A stretch of DNA of 64,000 nt from JABDII01 sp963815325 (GTDB lineage: Bacteria; Gemmatimonadota; Gemmatimonadetes; Gemmatimonadales; GWC2-71-9). Shown piece after piece: positions 51,847 through 60,429 of this stretch. The position numbers were made by a program, and so were the translations under genes. Within the stretch, counting starts at the first letter, position 1. Every line of letters begins with the position of its first letter. The stretch is taken from NCBI GenBank assembly GCA_963815325.1, contig CAWFGG010000001.1:248001-312000 (forward strand). Reading direction: 5' to 3'. The notes beneath the pieces were generated by a model. That model worked only from the letters and a program-made list of their open reading frames with translations. It was not told where the DNA came from and ran no database searches.

Positions 51847-51898
51847 ATTGAAGAACCCCGCGGCTGGAAGGAACCGGGACAAGGGGAGGGCTGGCACG

Positions 51899-52385
51899 GT
51901 GACACTCGAGCGTGTGGTGTCGGGTGGACAGACCGGGGTCGACCGGGCGGCACTGGACGTGGCCGAGGCAGCTCGGCTTGACCTCGGGAGGATGGTGCCC
52001 GGCCGGGCGCCTGGCCGAGGATGGCACCGTTCCGGAGTGCTATCCACTGACCGAGACTCCGACTTCGGACTACGAAGAACGGACCCAGTGGAACGTGCGC
52101 GACAGCGACGGCACCCTGGTGCTGACCGTCGGGCGGCCCAGCGGCGGAACGGCCTACACCATCGAGTGTGCGAGGGACTGCAGCAGGCCCTACTTCGTGC
52201 TCGACCTCCGCGCGTCGGACGCGGAACTCCGCCGGGTCACGGCCTGGCTCGCCGCCAACCGGATTCGCACGCTCAATGTTGCGGGACCGCGGGAGAGCAA
52301 GGCGCCGGGGGTCTACCGGCTGGCAAAGGATTACTTAACCAGTCTGCTCACGATCGCGTCATCGGGTGAGACTCGGGTAGAGTGA
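51899..52385 (+). pseudogene. YpsA/molybdenum-carrier-like Rossmann protein, frameshifted
   Basis: Two frames combine into a 161-residue protein of the YpsA/'putative molybdenum carrier' group (SLOG-like Rossmann fold). First frame: VVSGGQTGVDRAALDVAEA from GTG 51899, with GGGGAGGG 8 nt upstream. Second frame: LGLTSGGWCPAGRLAEDGTVPECYPLTETP, then NVRDSDGTLVL and LNVAGPRESKAPGVY. One extra base near 51971 separates them. It is divergent from the MarR-GNAT gene and shares its operator region. Its C-terminus overlaps the convergent barrel gene by 27 bp. Confidence 0.75.
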
Positions 52386-53969
52386 GAAGGCGAGCCCCTT
52401 GGCGATGACCACCACCCAACCCGCAGACTCGACGTCGGTGGCGAAGCGCCGCGCGACGTCGACCCTGAGCGGGCTGATCGAGGTGTCCCGGCTCAGGCCG
52501 ATCCGGAGCCCGACGCCTGCATCCCAGCCCAATCGCCGCCTGCTGCCGTTGTACCAGGCACCGCCGTGGTCGACGAAACCCGCCACCCCAAGGCCGGCGA
52601 GCCCCCAGAGGTTGGGAACTACCGTATAGCGATACTCCGCCGTGGCGAACACCATGCGGTCGCCGGTGAAGGCATGCGACCGAAAGGCGCGCGGCCCGTA
52701 ATCGAGCCCGAGATCGAACTCGGCACCGGGCGTGGGATCTTCCAGCCACCCGCCTTCCAGGTGGACCATCACGTTGTGCCGTTCCGCCGGCTGGAACACG
52801 GCGGTGCCGCTCAGGCTGACCGACCCGGAGTCGAGGCCGGCGCCGGTGAACAGCCCGTTGGCCGAGGCCTCGCCCAGGACAAACCCGAGTGGGAGTGCGA
52901 CGCCGCTCCGCACGGTGACGCCGGGGCCGACGCCGCCCCGGTCGTAGCCGAAGGCGCGAGGGGCGATGAGAGCGCTCAGCTCCACCGTGGTGCTCAGGTT
53001 TAGGTCCTCCTCCCGCCCAAAGCCGAGCCAGTTGCGGGTGACCAAGAACTTGGAGCGGCTCCAGTGGAGGAACGGGCCGACGACGCCGCTCACCGATTCC
53101 GGAAACGGCCCCGTGAGCGAATCGTCCCGGAAGTCCTCGCGGCGAAGCTCGCCGAAGCCGCCGATCCTGAGATATCCTCTCGCCCCAGCCTCGAGCGCCC
53201 AGGCGCCGGACGCGCGCACCGACGTGCGGCGCTGGCGTAGCGTCTCCGACGGGGTGCGAATCCCCTCGCGGAACCGGAGCACCCGGACGTCGCGCACCGT
53301 GACGCCCACGCCGTAGGACAACCGCGAATCGAGCGACAGGAACGGCTGACCGACGGCGCCGCTGAACACGGTGCCGTCGGAGCGATCCTCGTACACCGCG
53401 GCCACGCCGATCCTGTTGGCGATCAGGCGGCCGCGCGCGAACCCGAGTTCGATGGTGGAGCGATCGGGCTCGTCCCGAAACTCGAAGGACGCGGTGCTTG
53501 CCGTGCCGAGCAGGTTTTCCTCGGCCACGCGGATGGTGAAGGCGATCTCGTCACCGGTGCTCCGGAATCGGAAGTCGGTGCGGGTGCTCCACCCGTCCCT
53601 GGTGTTCACCCGGGCCACCAGCCCGGAATCGGTGCGCACCGTGTCGATCACCACGCGCCGGAAGATCCCCAGCGCGCGCAAATTGCGCTCGGTCTCGGCG
53701 ATGCGAGCGGAATCGTAGGGCTCGCCCGCGCGGAACAGGAGCTCCTTCCGTACCACGGATGGCCGCGTGGTGAAGTGGAGCGCGTTCACCACCCGGGCGA
53801 TCCAGCTCTTCTCCGCTTCGTCGGGGTCGAAGATGTCGCGCCGAACGATCTCGATAGCGCGGATGGTATCCGCCGAGGCCGGCCCGGTTTCCTGGGCGGC
53901 GACGACGGACGGCAACCCGGCGAGGGCGCAGGAAACCAGGGCGAGCCTGGCAAGATCGGCGAGCGGCAG
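52359..53969 (-). CDS. BamA/Omp85-like outer-membrane barrel with one POTRA-like domain
   Basis: A protein of about 536 residues. After a signal-like stretch (LARLALVSCALAGLPSVVAAQ) comes an AIEIVRRDIFD region and a POTRA-like fold: TRPSVVRKELLFRAGEPYDSARIAETERNLRALGIFRRVVID. The rest alternates short hydrophobic strands with turns and ends in a barrel-like region with VDHGGAWYNG and a surface-antigen-like end. It is probably an outer-membrane protein of the Omp85 superfamily with few POTRAs. No ATG/GTG precedes the signal peptide; CTG 53969 with GGAG 6 nt upstream is the best start, while TTG 53915 would lose the signal. Confidence 0.75.
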   Translation of the reverse strand: MPLADLARLALVSCALAGLPSVVAAQETGPASADTIRAIEIVRRDIFDPDEAEKSWIARVVNALHFTTRPSVVRKELLFRAGEPYDSARIAETERNLRALGIFRRVVIDTVRTDSGLVARVNTRDGWSTRTDFRFRSTGDEIAFTIRVAEENLLGTASTASFEFRDEPDRSTIELGFARGRLIANRIGVAAVYEDRSDGTVFSGAVGQPFLSLDSRLSYGVGVTVRDVRVLRFREGIRTPSETLRQRRTSVRASGAWALEAGARGYLRIGGFGELRREDFRDDSLTGPFPESVSGVVGPFLHWSRSKFLVTRNWLGFGREEDLNLSTTVELSALIAPRAFGYDRGGVGPGVTVRSGVALPLGFVLGEASANGLFTGAGLDSGSVSLSGTAVFQPAERHNVMVHLEGGWLEDPTPGAEFDLGLDYGPRAFRSHAFTGDRMVFATAEYRYTVVPNLWGLAGLGVAGFVDHGGAWYNGSRRRLGWDAGVGLRIGLSRDTSISPLRVDVARRFATDVESAGWVVVIAKGLAFSLYPSLTR

Positions 53970-54026
53970 AACGGACTCCGTGGCGCGGGGGTGAGGCGCA
54001 ATCTAACCCGCGCCGGCAAGCGGCCC

Positions 54027-54812
54027 CTAGCCCAACAGCTCCGCGACGCTCGCGAGGGTCCGATCGGGAGTGACACCGCTTTCCACTACGGCCTCCGCCC
54101 GGTACTTGCCGGTTTGCACCAGCCACCCGCGATAGCCGGCGCGCTGCGCACCCTGGACGTCAGTCCAGATGTCGTCGCCAATCACGATCACGTCCGCGGG
54201 TCGAGCGCTCGGGTCGATGCCGAGGCTCCGTACCGCGCCGTGAAAGAACTCGGGACTGGGCTTCCCTGCGATGGTGGCGGTGACGCCGGTGGCGTACTCG
54301 AGCCCGACCACGAACGGACCGGCGTCGAGCGCCAGCCCGTCGCGCCGCATCCAGTACCGGTCGCGCGACAGCGCAATAAGAGCTGCGCCATCGAGGATGG
54401 AGCGGAAGGCCTCCTGCATGAGCGCGTAGGTCCATCGCTCGCCCAGGTCTCCGATCAGGACCGCGTCGGGCCGCTCGGTTGCCGGCCGGCCGGAGGTGCC
54501 GCCGAGCAGTTCGAATTCCGCGAGGTCGGGCAGGGCTGCCTCCGCAACGAACGGCGCCAGTCGTCGCACACCGCGCGTGCGGGCCGCGGAGGCGCCGGCT
54601 ACTACCGCGGTGATTACTTCGTCCGCCGAAAGAGCGAATCCATAGCCGTCGAGCCGCTCGAGAATCGCGGCTCGCGAGCGGCTCGACGTGTTGGTGACGC
54701 ACCGGAACGGGGTCGATCCCCGCAGGGCGGCGAGCACCTCGACGGCACCCGGCACCGGACCGGCCTCGGTGTAGAGCGTGCCGTCGAGGTCGAACAGATA
54801 AGCGTCCGGCAT
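54027..54812 (-). CDS. HAD-superfamily phosphatase, NagD/class IIA type
   Basis: A 261-residue HAD hydrolase. Motif I is YLFDLDGTLY (nucleophile Asp), motif II TNTSSRSR, motif III Lys in GKPSPEF and motif IV VIGDDIWTDVQGAQRAG. The C2A cap between motifs II and III marks the NagD/phospholysine-phosphohistidine phosphatase branch. It cleaves a small phosphate ester; the substrate is not predictable. It lies between the barrel gene and glnA on the same strand. Confidence 0.88.
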   Translation of the reverse strand: MPDAYLFDLDGTLYTEAGPVPGAVEVLAALRGSTPFRCVTNTSSRSRAAILERLDGYGFALSADEVITAVVAGASAARTRGVRRLAPFVAEAALPDLAEFELLGGTSGRPATERPDAVLIGDLGERWTYALMQEAFRSILDGAALIALSRDRYWMRRDGLALDAGPFVVGLEYATGVTATIAGKPSPEFFHGAVRSLGIDPSARPADVIVIGDDIWTDVQGAQRAGYRGWLVQTGKYRAEAVVESGVTPDRTLASVAELLG

Positions 54813-54860
54813 TGCGCTAGCGCTCTCGCCGGTCGGTATGCACCGCCCGGTGGCGGTCGA

Positions 54861-56282
54861 CTAGTACCGGCCCAAGTAGGCGTCGATCTCCCATTGGCTC
54901 ACCTGCAGGTTGTACTGCAGGATCTCGTCACGTTTTGCCTCGAGGAATCGCTCCGTCAAATGCGGCCCCAGCGCCTCGGTCATCACCTTGTCCTTGGCAA
55001 AGACATCCAGCGCCTCGTGCAAGTCGCGCGGGAGCTCGTCGATCTTGTATTTCCTTCGATCCCGGTGACTCATCGTAAAGATGTTCCGGTTGACGGGATC
55101 GCGGGCCTTGAGCTTGCGCTCGACCCCATCGAGCCCGGCGGCGAGCTGCACGGTGAGCGACAGGTACGGATTGGCGGACGGGTCGGGCATCCGCAACTCG
55201 CAGCGAGTGCCCTCGCCACGGCGGTCCGGAATACGCACGCAGGGCGACCGGTTCCGCATCGACCAGGCGACATTGACCGGCGCCTCGTAGCCGGGCACCA
55301 GGCGCTTGTAGCTATTGATGAGCGGATTGGTGATCGCCACGAAGGCGCGGGCGTGTTGGAGCAAGCCCTCGATGTAGCTCAACGCGATGTCGGACAGCTC
55401 GTATTTGCCCTTCGGATCCCAGAACGCGTTCTTGCCACCCCGAAACAGCGACTGGTGGGTGTGCATGCCGCTCCCGTTCTGGCCCTGGATGGGCTTCGGC
55501 ATGAACGACGCGACCGAGTCATGGCGATGGGCCACATCGCGCACGACGAACCGGAACGTCGTCAGGTTGTCGGCCGTGGTGAGCGCGTCGGCATACTTGA
55601 AGTCGATCTCATGCTGTCCCGGGGCCACCTCGTGGTGGGCGGCCTCGACCTCGAACCCCATGTGCTCGAGGTCCTTCACGATGATGCGACGGAGCGCCTC
55701 GCCCTCGTCTACCGGCGTGAGATCGAAGTATGCTCCGGAGTCGTGGGTCACCGTCGTCGGCGCGCCGGTCGCGCTCTTTTCGAACAGGAAGAACTCGGCC
55801 TCACAGCCCGCCATCATCAAGAAGCCCAGCTTCTTGGCGCGTTCCACCTGCCGCTTGAGCGTCAGCCGGGGACAGCCGGCAAAGGGTGACCCGTCAGGAA
55901 GGTGGATATCGCAGAGCAACCGCGCCACCCGCCCGCCTTCGTCCTCGTATGGCATGATCCGAAAGGTGCCGAGGTCGGGCTTCAGGAGCATGTCCGATTC
56001 CTCGATCCGCACAAACCCTTCGATCGAGGAGCCGTCGAACATGATCTCGCCGTCCAAGGCCTTGCCGAATTGCGTTCGGGGAACCTCGACGTTCTTGTTG
56101 ACGCCCAGGATATCAGTGAACTGCAGCCGGACGAAATCGACTTCGAACCGTTGCATCAGATTCAAGATGTCCTGCTTGCCCGCGCCGGTCAGATCGGTGG
56201 GAAAGCCATTGAGAATTGGGCGGCCGGTCCGCCCGGTGGCCACGCTGGGTCCCGATTCGGTGCCACGTCCTTCGTGCGTCAT
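54861..56282 (-). CDS. glnA: Type I glutamine synthetase
   Basis: A 473-residue glutamine synthetase forming glutamine from glutamate, ammonia and ATP. Seen: DFVRLQFTDILGVNKNVEVP (beta-grasp), FDGSSIEGFVRIEESDMLL, EAEFFLFE, GQHEIDFKYADAL, KPIQGQNGSGMHTHQSLF, NPLINSYKRLVPGYEAPVN and ELRMPDPSANPYLSL. The region where GSI-beta enzymes carry the adenylylation Tyr reads RDRRKYKIDELPRDL, so regulation by adenylylation is not evident; the overall look is GSI-alpha. ATG 56282 is used; upstream frame is not homologous. A 500-bp G-rich repeat region lies upstream. Confidence 0.94.
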   Translation of the reverse strand: MTHEGRGTESGPSVATGRTGRPILNGFPTDLTGAGKQDILNLMQRFEVDFVRLQFTDILGVNKNVEVPRTQFGKALDGEIMFDGSSIEGFVRIEESDMLLKPDLGTFRIMPYEDEGGRVARLLCDIHLPDGSPFAGCPRLTLKRQVERAKKLGFLMMAGCEAEFFLFEKSATGAPTTVTHDSGAYFDLTPVDEGEALRRIIVKDLEHMGFEVEAAHHEVAPGQHEIDFKYADALTTADNLTTFRFVVRDVAHRHDSVASFMPKPIQGQNGSGMHTHQSLFRGGKNAFWDPKGKYELSDIALSYIEGLLQHARAFVAITNPLINSYKRLVPGYEAPVNVAWSMRNRSPCVRIPDRRGEGTRCELRMPDPSANPYLSLTVQLAAGLDGVERKLKARDPVNRNIFTMSHRDRRKYKIDELPRDLHEALDVFAKDKVMTEALGPHLTERFLEAKRDEILQYNLQVSQWEIDAYLGRY

Positions 56283-56818
56283 CGCGGTCTCTGGGTAGGA
56301 GTTCTGAGGTTGGGCGGGGATGCTCCCCAGCCAAGCGGCGAACAGATTAATGGCGTACGTCAGAATTTGCAAACTACGTCGCATTTGTGGTGCCACAAAA
56401 GCAAGGAAACGTCAATATATGCAAAAGTGTGCATGAGAAAGCGCGGAAGATGCAGGAATGTCTGGTCGAGAGGGCGGGAGGTCGGGATGTCGGGAGGGCG
56501 GTAGGGCGGTAGGGCGGTAGGGCGGCTGGGAGAGACCAATAGCGGGGGGTGGGGCGCGGGGTGGTAGCCGATAGCGGGGAGAGGGGCGGATCGGCGGATT
56601 CGGCGGTTCGGCGGTTGGGAGAGACCGATAGCGGGGGGTAGGGCACTGGGTGGTAGCAGATAGCGGGGGGAGGGGCGGATCGGCGGATTCGGCGGTTCGG
56701 CGGTTCGGCGGCTGGGAGAGACCGATAGCGGGGGGTGGGGCGCGGGGTGGTAGCCGATAGCGGGGTGCGGGGCGGCTGGGCGGTAGCCGATAGCGGGCGG
56801 AAGGGAGTGGAGCGGGGA
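56283..56818. other. Intergenic region upstream of glnA
   Basis: About 530 bp. The first 150 bp (56300-56450) are AT-richer and likely hold the glnA promoter; the rest is the G-rich repeat block. A phage or transposon origin is not indicated. Confidence 0.5.
56501..56800 (+). repeat. G-rich tandem repeats (about 90-97 bp units plus short sub-repeats)
   Basis: Units starting at 56526, 56615 and 56712 each begin with C/TTGGGAGAGACC and continue through AATAGC or GATAGC, runs of G4-G6 and GGTGGTAGC. The first part (56501-56525) is a 9-bp repeat (GGCGGTAGG). Between units lies a second short repeat (CGGCGGTTCGGCGG). The plus strand is almost cytosine-poor and contains closely spaced runs of 4-6 G, a potential quadruplex former. 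No gene is evident inside. It separates glnA from the small gene at 56819. Confidence 0.8.
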
Positions 56819-57094
56819 CTAGCCTAGACTCTCCAGCACCCGCCAGAGTTCGAGCGGGCTGAAATCGTTGAAGCGGTTGATAATCTCCTGCTCACTCCAC
56901 TCGAGGAAGATCCACCCGGTGGTCCGCACGGCGGCGTCGGACAGAAAGTGGAGCCGACCCGCCACGGTGTCGCCGTGGTGCCGAGTTTCGAGATACACGC
57001 CCCACGACACGTCGCTGCGCGCCAAGTCTCCCAGGTGCCTCGCGGAGGGCGCTTCCGACAGTTGGCCTGAGCTGGACAAACGTGATGGCTCCAT
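56819..57094 (-). CDS. Small protein of unknown function
   Basis: A 91-residue protein ending EQEIINRFNDFSPLELWRVLESLG. ATG 57094 is preferred because GGGGAG lies 6 nt upstream; the frame continues upstream without other support. The mid-part WGVYLETRHHGDTVAGRLHFLSD suggests a beta-strand pair and a C-terminal helix. No family recognised. It ends just before the G-rich repeat region. Confidence 0.5.
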   Translation of the reverse strand: MEPSRLSSSGQLSEAPSARHLGDLARSDVSWGVYLETRHHGDTVAGRLHFLSDAAVRTTGWIFLEWSEQEIINRFNDFSPLELWRVLESLG

Positions 57095-57303
57095 GCAGAT
57101 CTCCCCAGAACACTGCCGGTCCGCTATCACGGTAATGAGTCCTGGCGAACAACGCCAGCGTTGGCGTTCTTCGCCGGTGGGATGGGTGTAGATTTCCGGC
57201 TCGGACGCGACCCGCTGGGGCGGGCGGAGCCGGTCCGGGCACTCACAGCGGCCAGCCGAGGAGGGTTGCGCCGGGAGGCTACGACCCTGAACCCGTCGAT
57301 TCC

Positions 57304-58146
57304 ATGACCCGAACAATACACGTCGCACACAGTCCGGACTCCGACGACGCCTTCATGTTCTTCGCCCTCACCGAAGGAAAGATCGATACCGGTGACCGGC
57401 GATACGTGCACGAGCTCTCCGATATCGAATCGCTCAACGCCCGCGCGCTCCGAGGCGAGTTGGAGGTTTCGGCGGTTTCGATTCACGCGTATGCGTACAT
57501 CGCCGATCGCTACGCACTGCTGGCGAGTGGCTGCTCCATGGGCGATGGTTATGGCCCTCGATTGGTCTCGCGGCACCCCAAGCCCGAGGATCCCGTGGCC
57601 GCGTTGCGGGGACTGCGAGTGGCCGTGCCGGGTAGGCTCACCACTGCCTATCTCGCGCTGAAGCTGTTTCAACCGGACGTGGTCGAGGTGGTGCTTCCGT
57701 TTGACCAGATCGAAGCAGCGGTCCGCGACGGGACCGTGGACGTGGGCCTGGTGATCCATGAAGGCCAGCTCACCTACGCGGACGAGGGATTCACCCTCTG
57801 GGGCGACCTCGGTGCTTGGTGGCTAAGCAAGACGGGGCTCCCGCTCCCGCTCGGAGGCAACGTCGTCCGGCGAGACCTCGGCCCGGAATTGGTGTCCCAG
57901 ATTGCCGCCGATCTCCGCCGCAGCATTGAATTTGGGCTCGCACATCGCCAGACCGCTCTCGCATATGCCAAGCGTTTCAACCGGGGAATCGGGGATGACC
58001 GGACCGACGCCTTCGTGGGCATGTATGTCAATGAATGGACGGTCGATTACGGGCCGCGGGGGAGGGAGGCCGTACGCACATTGCTCGAGCGCGGCGCGGA
58101 ATCCGGCATCATCCCTGCAGCAGTAGAGGTGGCTTTCGCTGGGTAA
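57304..58146 (+). CDS. mqnD: 1,4-dihydroxy-6-naphthoate synthase
   Basis: A 280-residue MqnD of the futalosine menaquinone route, which turns cyclic dehypoxanthinylfutalosine into 1,4-dihydroxy-6-naphthoate. It begins IHVAHSPDSDDAFMFFAL, the family signature, with ALRGELEVSAVSIHAYAYI and VRRDLGPELV; the fold is a periplasmic-binding-like alpha/beta protein. No other menaquinone gene is in the window. Its promoter lies in the 200 bp shared with the small minus-strand gene. Confidence 0.92.
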   Translation: MTRTIHVAHSPDSDDAFMFFALTEGKIDTGDRRYVHELSDIESLNARALRGELEVSAVSIHAYAYIADRYALLASGCSMGDGYGPRLVSRHPKPEDPVAALRGLRVAVPGRLTTAYLALKLFQPDVVEVVLPFDQIEAAVRDGTVDVGLVIHEGQLTYADEGFTLWGDLGAWWLSKTGLPLPLGGNVVRRDLGPELVSQIAADLRRSIEFGLAHRQTALAYAKRFNRGIGDDRTDAFVGMYVNEWTVDYGPRGREAVRTLLERGAESGIIPAAVEVAFAG

Positions 58147-58302
58147 CGGGGCCTGGGGCACCCGGGAGACCCTCCCACAGGGGTCCTGGGGTGGCCGAGG
58201 CAGAGTCTGCCGTGGCGGTCCTGTGACTGGCCTTGGCCGCCCGTAGTGGGCCGGAAACTCGTTCCGGCACCGGAAGCAAGCCCGAACACTTGAGGAGATC
58301 CC

Positions 58303-59349
58303 GTGTCCGACAATGACGGGGCGCTGACCCTGTTGGTCGTGGATGACGAGGAGTCGATTCGAAGCGCCTTGAATCGATTCCTCTCCCAGCAGGGGTATCG
58401 GGTTCTCACCGCTGAGTCCGGCGAGGAGGCCCTGGAAATCCTCGCGCACGAATCCATCGATGCCGCGTTGCTCGACGTCCGACTGCCGGGCATCAGCGGG
58501 ATCGACCTCGTGCCCAGGGTCGTCGAGGCGGGGCCGCATATTGCCATCCTCATGTTGACGGCAGTCAATGACGCAACGACCGCCAGTCTGTGCATGCAGC
58601 GTGGGGCGATGGAGTATCTCACCAAGCCGATCGACCTCAAGGATCTCGATCGGGCGATCCGGCGAGCGCTCGAGCGCCGCGAGTCATCGCGCCAGTCGAC
58701 TGAGCTCAGCGAGTTTTTCCGAGAAGAGGGCGCGCGCCGCACCTCGGAGTTGGAGCGGGTCTCCGTGGCCACGCTCGAGGTACTCGTGAACGCGCTCGAA
58801 GCCAAGGATTCGTACTCCCGCGGGCACTCGGCTCGCGTAGCCGATCTGTCGGCCATGGTCGCCGCCGAGCTGGGGCTACCAGATGAAGAGGTCGAGCGGG
58901 TCCGTACGGCCGGGCGGCTCCACGACATCGGAAAGATCGGTGTCCGGGAAGACATCTTCCTCAAACAGGGTCCGCTCACCAAACATGAATACGAGCTCGT
59001 GAAGCAGCATGTCGTGATCGGATCACAGATCCTCGCCCCGCTGGCCCATCTCCGGGACATCTGCGATTCCGTACTCCATCACCACGAGCGCTGGGACGGC
59101 GGCGGGTACCCGGACGGGATCAAAGGGGAGGACATCCCGGTGGGCGCCCGCATCATCGGGGCCGTGGAAATCTTCGATGCGCTCACGACCTCCCGCCCGT
59201 ACCAAGAGAAGATGTCCACGGAGTTTGCGGTCGAGCGGCTGCGCGACCTCATGGGCACCGCGGTGGAGCCTCGGATCTACTTGGCCCTCGAGGCCGTGGT
59301 TGGACGCCGCCGGACGCTGGTGTTTCTCGAAGATGACGGGAGGGGTTAG
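58303..59349 (+). CDS. Response regulator with HD-GYP domain
   Basis: A 348-residue receiver plus HD-GYP protein. The receiver (residues 1-125) has phospho-Asp58 in ALLDVRLPG and the Lys in YLTKPID. Residues 160-335 are HD-GYP: SYSRGHSARVADLSAMVA, GRLHDIGKIGVREDIFLKQGPLT with His207/Asp208, HHHERWDGGGYPDG (GYP at 268-270) and RIIGAVEIFDALTTSRPY. All catalytic residues look intact, so it probably hydrolyses c-di-GMP. GTG start. The next gene follows after 33 bp. Confidence 0.93.
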   Translation: MSDNDGALTLLVVDDEESIRSALNRFLSQQGYRVLTAESGEEALEILAHESIDAALLDVRLPGISGIDLVPRVVEAGPHIAILMLTAVNDATTASLCMQRGAMEYLTKPIDLKDLDRAIRRALERRESSRQSTELSEFFREEGARRTSELERVSVATLEVLVNALEAKDSYSRGHSARVADLSAMVAAELGLPDEEVERVRTAGRLHDIGKIGVREDIFLKQGPLTKHEYELVKQHVVIGSQILAPLAHLRDICDSVLHHHERWDGGGYPDGIKGEDIPVGARIIGAVEIFDALTTSRPYQEKMSTEFAVERLRDLMGTAVEPRIYLALEAVVGRRRTLVFLEDDGRG

Positions 59350-59382
59350 CAGCCACCGCCCTCTACCCGCCGGCCCCGGCTC

Positions 59383-60429
59383 GTGAAGTCTGACCGCAGC
59401 AGGGTCCGGATTCTGATCGCGGACGACGATCCCGCCATCGTCCGCCTGATGTCGTTGGCCCTCACGCGCAACGGTTTCTCCACGCCACTCGAAGTCTCCA
59501 CCGGTCAGGCCGCGCTCGCCGCTGCGGACCAGGCGGACATTCTGCTGCTGGACTACCGGCTTCCGGATCTCTCGGGTATCGACGTTCTCGAGCAGCTTCA
59601 GCACGACCCTCACGCCCCATCGGTAGTGCTCGTTACCGCGCACGGCGGCGAGCACGTCGCCGCCGGGGCCCTCCGCCTCGGCGCCGAGGATTACCTCACC
59701 AAGGACGCCGCCCTGGCAGACCTGCTCCCCGAAGTGGTCGAGCGGGTGCGGCGCACCCGAGCGCTTCGGGCCGCCCTGGCCGACGCCGAGCACGAGCTGA
59801 TGCTCGCAGCCCGCCGCGAGGCAATCGGTGAGATGACGGTGACCCTGCACCACGAGATCAACAACCCGCTCATGACGGCGTTTGCCGAGGTCTCGATCCT
59901 GCTGTCGGACGATCAGCTACCGGCTCACTATCGCGCCGGTCTCGAGGAGCTGAAGGCGGCGCTCGAGCGCATTCGAGACATCATGCGGCGGGCGGGAGAC
60001 CTCCAGGCGGCAGAGGCGGTCGAGTACGTGCACGGGATTTCCATGATGGATCTGTCGGCCCTCCCCGAATCATCCCAAACTCTCGGAAACGCGGTGGTGT
60101 ACCTCGAGAGTCCATCCCTCGCCCGGATCGCGGAGCTCCTCATCCGCCGAGCGGGCTACACGGTCGATCGGGTCGGCTCCGTCGAGCAACTCGCACAACA
60201 CGCGAGCGATGGAAATGCCGCAGTCGTTGTGGTGGCTGACGTAACCTGGAAGGCAGGAGGTACCTGGCTCAGTCGCCGGCAGGAAGGCAACCGGAGCTGT
60301 CGGGTGGTTGTGCTCGCGGCGGACGACGGTCGGCTGGCGCGCGAAGCGGGGGCAGACGCCGTGTTCTCTCTCCCCTTTGATCCGGCCGCGTTCGTCGAGC
60401 AGCTCGCCGCACTCAGCCAGGCTCCCTAG
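59383..60429 (+). CDS. Receiver protein with orphan DHp domain and second degenerate receiver
   Basis: A 348-residue protein. Residues 1-120 are a receiver with Asp57 (LLLDYRLPD) and the YLTKD Lys. Residues 130-200 form a histidine-kinase dimerisation helix: EAIGEMTVTLHHEINNPLMTAFAEV with phospho-His157. No HATPase domain follows; the last 120 residues look like a receiver fold without a convincing phospho-Asp, ending DAVFSLPFDPAAFVEQL. It cannot autophosphorylate alone. It probably acts as a phosphorelay or adaptor with the HD-GYP protein just upstream. GTG start. Confidence 0.8.
   Translation: MKSDRSRVRILIADDDPAIVRLMSLALTRNGFSTPLEVSTGQAALAAADQADILLLDYRLPDLSGIDVLEQLQHDPHAPSVVLVTAHGGEHVAAGALRLGAEDYLTKDAALADLLPEVVERVRRTRALRAALADAEHELMLAARREAIGEMTVTLHHEINNPLMTAFAEVSILLSDDQLPAHYRAGLEELKAALERIRDIMRRAGDLQAAEAVEYVHGISMMDLSALPESSQTLGNAVVYLESPSLARIAELLIRRAGYTVDRVGSVEQLAQHASDGNAAVVVVADVTWKAGGTWLSRRQEGNRSCRVVVLAADDGRLAREAGADAVFSLPFDPAAFVEQLAALSQAP

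Noticed and set aside
53775..55889. Plus-strand frame of 704 codons across the barrel, phosphatase and glnA genes
   Set aside because: It spans three recognisable minus-strand genes and their gaps and encodes no recognisable domain; open by composition only.
56501..56800. CRISPR array
   Set aside because: The repeats are G-rich, imperfect and directly abutting, with no regular unique spacers and no cas genes nearby.
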